From NCBI GenBank assembly GCA_003022985.1, contig PXTV01000167.1, positions 1 through 15,190 on the forward strand: DNA of 15,190 nucleotides, read 5' to 3'. A program made the translations under genes and the position numbers. The notes under the pieces are model-generated. The model made no database searches. It saw only the letters and a program-made list of their open reading frames with translations, and had not been told where the DNA came from. This document shows positions 1-5,296 of this stretch, piece by piece. This DNA comes from Bacteroidetes bacterium SW_11_45_7. Lineage in GTDB: Bacteria; Bacteroidota; Bacteroidia; Chitinophagales; SW-11-45-7. Position 1 is the stretch's first letter. Every line of letters begins with the position of its first letter.

Positions 1-551
1 CCCCAGCCAAGGACGCCAATACCGTTCACCATGGGTGTGTGGGAGTCAGTGCCGACAAGCGTGTCCGGAATAGCCCAGCCATCCCGTTCAATAACTCCCT
101 GAGCGAGGTATTCGAGGTTCACCTGGTGGCAAATGCCCATGCCGGGTGGTACAACCGTGAAATTATCGAGCGCATGTTGCCCCCATTTGAGGAATTGGTA
201 GCGCTCCTTGTTACGCTCGTACTCCTTCTCTACGTTTTTCTTATAGGCATAGTCCGTACCGAAGAAATCGACTTGCACTGAGTGGTCAGTGACCAAATCG
301 ACAGGAATGGAAGGATTGATCTTGGTGCCGTCTTTGCCCTTGCGATTGACTTCCGAGCGAATGGAAGCAACATCGACAATGGCCGGTACACCCGTAAAAT
401 CCTGCATCAAAACGCGAGCCGGCTTATAAGGTACATCAGTGCCGGAGCCCCGGGGATTCCAATTGCGCAGTGTTTCAATGTGGTCATCCCGCACAGCAAA
501 GCCATCGTGGTGGCGAAGGGCATTTTCCAGCAAAATGCGAATGGAAAACGG
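1..551 (-). CDS. acnA: Aconitate hydratase A (AcnA/IRP-type), partial at the left edge and lacking its N-terminus
   Basis: Reading leftwards from 551, the frame begins [13 protein letters not shown] and continues through [69 protein letters not shown] and [19 protein letters not shown], all signature stretches of AcnA-type aconitases (citrate to isocitrate, TCA cycle, [4Fe-4S] enzyme, about 900 residues). Only ~183 codons are inside the window; the cluster-binding cysteines lie beyond it. The family normally has about 40 residues before the LPxS-[IV]-[KR]-[IV]-LLEN motif. Here a TGA at 552-554 sits directly before the Pro codon, and no frame upstream to the tmRNA terminator continues the protein or gives a proper start. 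The conserved Leu codon (TTG) is visible one base out of frame. I read this as a lost 5' end, so the copy is probably non-functional unless the junction is an assembly error. The protein identity is certain; the functional state is not. Confidence 0.9.
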
Positions 552-552
552 T

Positions 553-560
553 CAAATATA
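553..560 (-). promoter_or_regulatory. Candidate Bacteroidota -7 promoter element next to the acnA breakpoint
   Basis: Read on the minus strand, these bases are TATATTTG, an exact fit to TAnnTTTG, the -7 consensus known from Bacteroidota. No convincing TTG element lies about 20 bp upstream. The motif abuts the first surviving acnA codon, so it may be the original acnA promoter brought next to the coding sequence by a deletion that removed the 5' UTR and first codons. It could also be chance. Confidence 0.25.
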
Positions 561-732
561 GTGATTCGTTAGGTCATGTTAAGTCGTGTGGATTGCAATA
601 GTTGCGGTCTTTTCCCGTCAACAACTTTCTACAAAACAAGCAAAAAATTGCGGCTTTGGTTCGTATGCTTATCATCAATGCAGCATGTCATCTCACCCCT
701 CCTTCCATTACAGCTGAAGCCGCCAAAAAGTG

Positions 733-770
733 CAAAAAAAAAGCCCGCTACAGCAGAAGCCATAGCGGGC
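733..770 (-). terminator. Rho-independent terminator of the tmRNA gene
   Basis: On the minus strand an 8-bp stem (GCCCGCTA / TAGCGGGC, 763-770 with 743-750) closes a loop of about 12 nt and is followed at once by a run of nine T. It begins 7 nt after the tmRNA discriminator base, so it ends the ssrA transcript. Confidence 0.85.
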
Positions 771-795
771 AAAAGAGTGGAGCTGGAGGGATTCG

Positions 796-1035
796 CTATT
801 ACCAGTAGTAATCTGGTCTTCAGTTTCCTGAAGTGTTGGACTATCTCATCATCCCAAACGAGTCGGGAGCCGGGCGCTAACCTGGTTTTACATGTGAAGC
901 GTCACAAATCCAGTAGTCTCTGCACCTTCTTCTTCCTACGAAGCTTGGCTCAGGGTTGCCCTATTGATAACTTAGGCTTCCCTGAATTCACCCGGTTATT
1001 AACTGTATGTTGCCATACAGTGGGTCCGAATCTTG
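796..1035 (-). ncRNA. Group I intron in the T-loop of tmRNA (ORF-less, 240 nt)
   Basis: A self-splicing ribozyme type, shown by sequence and pairing. Intron nt 1 is base 1035. P1: exon GGGTT pairs with intron 10-14 (GACCC), placing the diagnostic U.G pair at the 5' splice site. P10: intron 4-9 (GATTCG) is the exact complement of the first six bases of the 3' exon (CGAATC). P2: 15-34, 8 bp with a GCAA loop. P3: 41-46/161-166. P4: 52-56/81-85. The core contains AATTCAGGGAAGCC (P), CCCTGAGCCAAGC (Q), GTGCAGAGACTA (R) and GATGAGATAGTCC (S); P7 is 118-122/193-197. P8: 168-171/181-184. P9: 203-218 with a GAAA loop; a further hairpin at 219-235 precedes the terminal G240. An extra stem between P7 and P3 (123-126/151-154, enclosing a GTGA/TCAC hairpin) resembles the P7.1/P7.2 of subgroup IA, while the core words resemble tRNA-type introns. 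No homing endonuclease is encoded. Confidence 0.95.
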
Positions 1036-1258
1036 AACCCTCGTCCAGCCAGGATGCTGATATACCGTCTACATGCTTAGTTACCTGTTGATTGTCGGGG
1101 AATTGCCGGTCAGGCAACCAACCTACAATTCCCTTACCTCCTCAAGTTTCACCGGAGCAGCGGAGGAAATACGCCGGCTAACCCGGTATTTCTGATGTTC
1201 CATCACCGGCCTACCAGGTAAAGCCACGTGAGGAACAATGGCTGGTTAAGACCTTGTC

Positions 1259-1288
1259 TTACGCAGCCATGGCGTAGTCAGACTCGCC
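1259..1288 (-). other. tmRNA tag-peptide reading frame (GESDYAMAA, stop)
   Basis: Nine codons starting at GGC (1288-1286) followed by TAA (1261-1259) give GESDYAMAA. The YA(L/M)AA ending is the protease-recognised end of ssrA tags, and a Gly-Glu start is common in this phylum. The resume codon is assigned by that similarity; an Asp codon (GAT) precedes it. Confidence 0.85.
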
Positions 1289-1545
1289 ATCTAAAAGAAA
1301 AAATCGCACATTTGGATTATCGAGGAAAACATGCAATCCTCGGCATGCAGGTATATCAACATGTCCTGCTGTCGATTCCGGTCAGCCCCATCATGTAAAA
1401 GAACGTTGTGTTGAAACTCCTTCTAAGCTTCTTTCCCTTCTAATGCTAACAAGGGATGTAAAAGTTCCTGAATCCTTTGAAAAAGAACGTGAACTGCGGG
1501 CAAATTTATTTTTCTTTGAGTGGATTTTGACGAAAAGTTGAACGC

Positions 1546-2604
1546 ATGACAATCGGTATCATTCGCGAGGGAAAGCAACCTCAGGATAATCGTGTGCCCC
1601 TTTCGCCAGCCCAGTGTAAAACATTGATGGCTGATTATCCGAATGTTGATATTCTCGTACAACCCTCTTCCATTCGCTGCTTTACCAATCAAGAGTACGA
1701 GCGAGAAGGTGTACCTCTTCAAGAGGACCTGACAGATTGTGATGTTCTTCTTGGCGTAAAGGAGGTGCCGATTGACATGCTGATCCCTGACAAAACGTAC
1801 ATGTTCTTTTCCCACACCATCAAAAAGCAACCGCAAAACCGGCAATTGCTTCAAACGATTCTTAAGAAAAACATTCGCTTGATCGATTACGAATTGCTGA
1901 AGGATCAAAAGGACAGGCGTGTGATTGCATTTGGTTGGTATGCTGGCGTAGTTGGCGCTCATAATGGCTTAATGACCCGGGCTGACAAAACCGGCAGCTT
2001 TCAATTACCAAAAGCATATACATTCAGGGATTTGCGAGACCTCAAGGATTATTACAAAACTGTGAAAGTGCCGCCTCTTAAAATTCTCCTGACAGGTGGC
2101 GGGCGAGTGGCCCAGGGAGCCCGTGAGGTGCTCGACTGGCTCCGCATCAAGCGGCTGTCCAAAGAAGAGTTTCTCGCTGTCGATCAGCCGGATGAGCCGG
2201 TTTACGTCCAGCTCCAATCAGCCGATTTGTACGAACCGGTCGATGATAAACGCTTTGAGCTTGCTGATTTTTACAGCAACCCGGGCGCGTTTACATGCAC
2301 CTTTCAACCCTTTTACACCTCAATTGACCTGATGATCAATGCGATCTATTGGGATCCCCATGCTCCGCGTTTTTTTACAAGGGATGATATGAAACGGAAA
2401 GATTTTCGCATCCGCGTCATTGCGGATATTACATGCGACATTGAGGGCGCTATACCGGCTACTTACCGCGCTACAACCATCGAAAAGCCCGTTATGGGTT
2501 ATGATCCCGCCAATGAAAGACCTACGGAGCCCTATCAGCAGGATACAGTGGATATCATGGCGGTTGATAATTTGCCCAACGAATTACCGCGAACAGCGAC
2601 ATGA
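1546..2604 (+). CDS. Alanine dehydrogenase / saccharopine dehydrogenase (lysine-forming)-like oxidoreductase, C-terminus broken
   Basis: The 352-residue product has the AlaDh/PNT N-terminal domain (about 1-170), with EGKQPQDNRVPLSP at the start, K72 in LLGVKEVP and H90 in FFSHT at the positions of the paired catalytic Lys and His of LYS1-type enzymes. A nucleotide-binding domain follows, with the glycine motif GGGRVAQGA at 184-192. Such enzymes do NAD-dependent oxidative deamination of alanine or cleavage of saccharopine; the substrate cannot be told from sequence. The family C-terminus should continue ELPRDAS...FG... for about 25 residues to an ATIAxNG-L-T...YLQD-[FY]-V ending. Here the frame breaks off as ELPRTAT-stop, and the ending is found directly downstream in another frame. 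A frame-changing deletion is the simplest reading. The start fits the family's usual N-terminus; no Shine-Dalgarno is visible. Transcription diverges from the tmRNA gene. Confidence 0.85.
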   Translation: MTIGIIREGKQPQDNRVPLSPAQCKTLMADYPNVDILVQPSSIRCFTNQEYEREGVPLQEDLTDCDVLLGVKEVPIDMLIPDKTYMFFSHTIKKQPQNRQLLQTILKKNIRLIDYELLKDQKDRRVIAFGWYAGVVGAHNGLMTRADKTGSFQLPKAYTFRDLRDLKDYYKTVKVPPLKILLTGGGRVAQGAREVLDWLRIKRLSKEEFLAVDQPDEPVYVQLQSADLYEPVDDKRFELADFYSNPGAFTCTFQPFYTSIDLMINAIYWDPHAPRFFTRDDMKRKDFRIRVIADITCDIEGAIPATYRATTIEKPVMGYDPANERPTEPYQQDTVDIMAVDNLPNELPRTAT

Positions 2605-2687
2605 TTGACAACGCAACAATTGCTCAAAACGGTTCGCTCACGCCAGCCTTTTCCTACTTGCAGGATTTTGTGGATGGCAAAGAGTGA
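2605..2687 (+). pseudogene. Out-of-frame C-terminal remnant of the preceding dehydrogenase
   Basis: In the frame of the ATG at 2601, the sequence reads DNATIAQNGSLTPAF then SYLQDFVDGKE and a stop at 2685-2687. This is the expected C-terminal end of the LYS1/alanine dehydrogenase-like family. It shows that the gene once ended here, and that roughly 25 codons plus one or two bases are missing around 2590-2600. Confidence 0.7.
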
Positions 2688-2697
2688 CATCGCTTTC

Positions 2698-3297
2698 TCA
2701 GGAAGTGAGCTTTTGGCTGCGCTGTTTCAACATATAACCGTACAATTGGGGGAAGAACACCAAATAAAGGACAAGAACAATCCCCGGAAAAACGGTTCCG
2801 GCAGATAATTGCCATCCGATCCAATTCATCACCGACACCACGATCAGGATTTCGCCAATGACGCCTACCGGGTACAAAATGCTGAACAAACTGTAACGAA
2901 GCCAGGTGATTGGGTGCCACTCGCTTTCCCGCAAGAGCTGAAAGTAATAGAAGTAGCGAATGATCTCCGTAATGCTCCAGGCGCCCACGATCAGATGCCA
3001 GCCACTTACACCGCTAATGGTCAGGAAATATTGAGCAGGTAAGAAATAGAGTAAGACAACGACAAATACGCGTGATAAAACCTGGATGAACGTAGAGAAA
3101 ACAGGAGAACGCACCCACCCCATAGCCGCATGGCCAACTTCCAAAACAGCCGCCCATTGGGCTATGCTGAGCAGGATGATCGCTAACGAATCGATATGAA
3201 AACCGATCAATACCTCATAAAACAAAAAGACAAGCCATGCGACAGCTAAGATGAGGTTATAGACTTTTAAGTAGGTTCTCAGCTTCGCTGACATCAT
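2698..3297 (-). CDS. 3-hydroxyacyl-CoA dehydratase-like membrane protein (HACD/PTPLA/Phs1 family)
   Basis: This 199-residue, very hydrophobic protein has about six membrane segments. Diagnostic stretches are LEVGHAAMGWVRSP, FIQVLSRVFVV, WSITEIIRYFYYFQLL and WLRYSLFSILYPVGVIGE, which match eukaryotic HACD proteins that remove water from 3-hydroxyacyl-CoA in very-long-chain fatty acid elongation. The two catalytic residues of Phs1, a Tyr and a Glu seven residues later, are present as Y142 and E149 in YPVGVIGE. The FFPQLYGYMLKQRSQK tail also matches the family. ATG codons at 3297 and 3294 are both possible starts; a TTG at 3300 is less likely. It lies 72 bp downstream of the uridine phosphorylase gene on the same strand and converges with the dehydrogenase remnant, 10 bp away. 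The biological substrate in a bacterium is unknown. Confidence 0.8.
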   Translation of the reverse strand: MMSAKLRTYLKVYNLILAVAWLVFLFYEVLIGFHIDSLAIILLSIAQWAAVLEVGHAAMGWVRSPVFSTFIQVLSRVFVVVLLYFLPAQYFLTISGVSGWHLIVGAWSITEIIRYFYYFQLLRESEWHPITWLRYSLFSILYPVGVIGEILIVVSVMNWIGWQLSAGTVFPGIVLVLYLVFFPQLYGYMLKQRSQKLTS

Positions 3298-3369
3298 CAA
3301 ACATAGATTTTATACTGTTATGGATCAGCAGTATTGGTAATTGGCGATGAACTATGAGAAAAGGCCCAA

Positions 3370-4266
3370 CTAAGAATTTGGCACAAACGAATCACTTGCC
3401 GTCAACCGTTCCAATACGGTTTTGATCAATTGTTCGATTGTACGTTGTGGAGCCTTGCTGTATTCCTGGTGAATCCGATCAGCCACAACTGCGTTCAGTG
3501 ATAGACCGCGATGGCCCAGCAACCGTGTTAACCCGTAGATGCCACCGGTCTCCATCTCGAAGTTTGTCACTTTTGTTCCGTTATCATCGAAATTTTGCAA
3601 TTGATCGATGAGGTTGGGAAATTTTGGCTGGGCCCTTATCATACGTCCCTGTGGGCCGTAAAAGCCATTGCACGTGGCTGTTATACCCCGGTAAAACCCT
3701 TCATCAAAATGGGCGAGCAAGTCGTTTGATCCTCTTACAACATAGGGCTTGATCCCAAGTTCATCGAAATCGATCAACTGGTTGAAACCGCTGATCATCC
3801 TTCGTTCTTCGTCATCATAAGGAAATTCGTAGTAATTGATGAGGCCATCCAGGCCCAAACCATGAGAAGAAGCCACGAACCCATCCAATTCCACAAAGTC
3901 CTGTAAACCACCGGAGGTGCCTATGCGTATGATATTAAGGGAGGTCAACTCATCTTTGATCGTTTTATCCTGTAGATCGACATTCACCAATGCATCTAAT
4001 TCATTGAGAACAATATCGATATTATCCGTACCGATGCCGGTTGACAAAACGGTAAATCGATGTTTACCAATAGTGCCGGTATGAGTAAGAAATTCGCGTT
4101 TTTGCTTGCGCTTGTCAATGTTGTCAAAATGCTTCGATACCTTTGGGACACGAGAAGGGTCGCCAACCACAATAACTGTGGGAGCTATATCTTCCGGCAA
4201 CAAGTTGAGGTGATAAATGCTTCCATCTGGATTCAGGATTAATTCGGAATCAGCTATTTGTTTCAT
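3370..4266 (-). CDS. Nucleoside phosphorylase, probably uridine phosphorylase type
   Basis: The 298-residue protein is a PNP/UDP phosphorylase superfamily member that splits a nucleoside with phosphate into base and ribose-1-phosphate. Visible motifs are VVGDPSRVPKVSKHFD near residues 33-48, STGIGTDNIDIVLNELDALV near 75-94, GTSGG at 116-120 (phosphate site), GFYGPQGR at 201-208 (the FYxxQGR stretch that binds uracil in uridine phosphorylases) and NFEMETGGIYGL at 235-246 (ribose-binding Glu-Met-Glu). The frame extends upstream to an ATG at 4293, but MKQIADSELILNPDGS at 4266 matches the family start, so 4266 is chosen. It is divergent from the universal stress gene across a 54-bp AT-rich gap that must hold both promoters. 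No lesion is visible. Confidence 0.87.
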   Translation of the reverse strand: MKQIADSELILNPDGSIYHLNLLPEDIAPTVIVVGDPSRVPKVSKHFDNIDKRKQKREFLTHTGTIGKHRFTVLSTGIGTDNIDIVLNELDALVNVDLQDKTIKDELTSLNIIRIGTSGGLQDFVELDGFVASSHGLGLDGLINYYEFPYDDEERRMISGFNQLIDFDELGIKPYVVRGSNDLLAHFDEGFYRGITATCNGFYGPQGRMIRAQPKFPNLIDQLQNFDDNGTKVTNFEMETGGIYGLTRLLGHRGLSLNAVVADRIHQEYSKAPQRTIEQLIKTVLERLTASDSFVPNS

Positions 4267-4320
4267 GCAGAAATATTTTATTTTAGTGAACAATATTGCA
4301 AAAATTTAAAAAAGTAAATT

Positions 4321-5202
4321 ATGGAGCTAAAAATCGAAAAAATATTAGTCCCTACTGATTTTTCGGAACTGTCCATGACCGCAATGAAATATGCCGGTTT
4401 AGTGGCCCGCGAAACGGGCGCAAAACTGTTGATCCTTCACGTCATGGAATCCTATGAGTACAATACAATTTTACAGGATGTCATTAACTATAACGAAGTG
4501 CTCCAGGAGGCCGTAGATAAAAAAATGGCTAAGATCAAAGAAGAGCACGAAGAATTATGGAATGTTGAGGGAGAGGTCAAAATCGTCCAGGGTAAAATTC
4601 ATCAACAAATCAAAAATGTTGCTGATCAAGAAGATGCAGACCTCATTGTAATGGGCACTCATGGAGCCACCGGCATAACGGACCTTGGCCGCTTTGTGCT
4701 GGGTTCAAACGCATCTCGTACTGTGCAATTGACAAAGATTCCTGTTCTTAGTATACGTGGTGAAAGGGAGCCACAATTCAATAAGATCGTCCTGCCGCTT
4801 GATGTCACAAAAGAAACAACCAAAAAGCTCGACACCACAATTCTCTTAGCCAAGACGTTTGATGCAGAAATTCATGCTGTTTCGGTATCCACGTTTTTTG
4901 AAGAGTTCAGCACCGACATTTATGATCTGCGCAAAAAATTGCGGGAGGTAGCTCAAAAAATCACCGATGCGGGTGTCGAATGCCATACGGAAATGCTTCG
5001 GCACGATAGTGTGCCCGATTCTGTCGTTGAATATAGCGATAATATCAATGCCGACTTAGTGGTCATCATGACCAAGGAAGAAAAAGATCCCGACAAAGCT
5101 GGTCTTGGGGCTACGGCCCGGCAAATCATCAATCGTTCAAATGCCCCTGTACTTAGCATGCACCCAAGACACGCCATGATAGGCGAAAAAGTTGAGGGCT
5201 AA
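4321..5202 (+). CDS. Tandem-domain universal stress protein (UspA family)
   Basis: The 293-residue cytoplasmic protein has two Usp domains (about 1-147 and 153-285). Domain 1 begins KIEKILVPTDFSELS and carries the ATP-binding pattern G-x2-G-x9-G-S at residues 115-129 (GTHGATGITDLGRFVLGSN). Domain 2 begins FNKIVLPLDVT but lacks that glycine pattern (GLGATARQIINRSNAPVLS), so it is probably not nucleotide-binding. Two-domain Usps with one degenerate half are common in Bacteroidota. The role is presumably stress survival; the ligand and partners cannot be inferred. A strong terminator follows 22 bp after the stop. Confidence 0.9.
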   Translation: MELKIEKILVPTDFSELSMTAMKYAGLVARETGAKLLILHVMESYEYNTILQDVINYNEVLQEAVDKKMAKIKEEHEELWNVEGEVKIVQGKIHQQIKNVADQEDADLIVMGTHGATGITDLGRFVLGSNASRTVQLTKIPVLSIRGEREPQFNKIVLPLDVTKETTKKLDTTILLAKTFDAEIHAVSVSTFFEEFSTDIYDLRKKLREVAQKITDAGVECHTEMLRHDSVPDSVVEYSDNINADLVVIMTKEEKDPDKAGLGATARQIINRSNAPVLSMHPRHAMIGEKVEG

Positions 5203-5224
5203 ACCCGTAAATCCACCAAAAATG

Positions 5225-5261
5225 AAAAGCCGCCTTTGTAATAATCAAGGCCGGCTTTTTT
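5225..5261 (+). terminator. Rho-independent terminator after the Usp gene, possibly bidirectional
   Basis: The stem AAAGCCGcCTT / AAGGcCGGCTTT with a short AT-rich loop is followed by T6 on the plus strand. On the minus strand the same hairpin is followed by TTTTCATTTTT, so it could also end transcripts of the convergent protease gene whose stop is at 5297. Confidence 0.85.
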
Positions 5262-5296
5262 ATTGAAATATGAGATATTGAGACCGACAAGTTCTT

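Larger units (their letters stand above)
778..1389 (-). ncRNA. ssrA: Transfer-messenger RNA (tmRNA), interrupted by a group I intron
   Basis: tmRNA frees stalled ribosomes: it is charged with alanine, enters the A site and templates a degradation tag. The 5' end GGGGCTGACCGGAATCGACA (from 1389) is the tmRNA hallmark, and GGGGCTG pairs with CAGCTCC (785-779) as acceptor stem. Helix P2 forms between ATGTTGATATACC (5' side) and GGTATATCAGCAT before the tRNA-like 3' domain, and the characteristic CTAAGCATGTAGAC follows the messenger and pseudoknot region. The tag frame lies at 1288-1259. The gene spans 612 nt, far above the usual 350-400. Removing a 240-nt group I intron (1035-796) leaves 354 + 18 = 372 nt and rebuilds the T-arm GAGGG-TTCGAAT-CCCTC. 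CCA is not encoded (CT follows discriminator A778) and must be added. The flanking genes are the broken acnA and the divergent dehydrogenase gene at 1546. Confidence 0.95.

Noticed and set aside
631..705. Short minus-strand frame of about 20 codons with a purine-rich ribosome-binding-like stretch upstream of acnA
   Set aside because: It encodes MTCCIDDKHTNQ and a few more residues, unrelated to an AcnA N-terminus, and ends well before acnA. It is too short to support as a gene.
282..1091. Open frames on the plus strand over the aconitase and tmRNA regions (for example 282-572 and 576-1091)
   Set aside because: They are shadows of the minus-strand acnA and of structured RNA; the products show no family features and run across the tmRNA acceptor region and terminator.
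778..1389. Two-piece (permuted) tmRNA as explanation for the unusual length
   Set aside because: The 5' acceptor end, tag region and 3' domain occur in normal order, and the extra 240 nt has all group I core elements with correct splice-site pairings.
1423..1962. 179-codon minus-strand open frame overlapping the dehydrogenase
   Set aside because: The plus-strand frame has clear family motifs; the minus-strand product is a shadow without recognisable features.
4267..4320. Exact Bacteroidota promoters in the divergent gap between phosphorylase and Usp genes
   Set aside because: The gap is AT-rich and must hold promoters, but no clean TTG-spacer-TAnnTTTG pair could be assigned to either gene.
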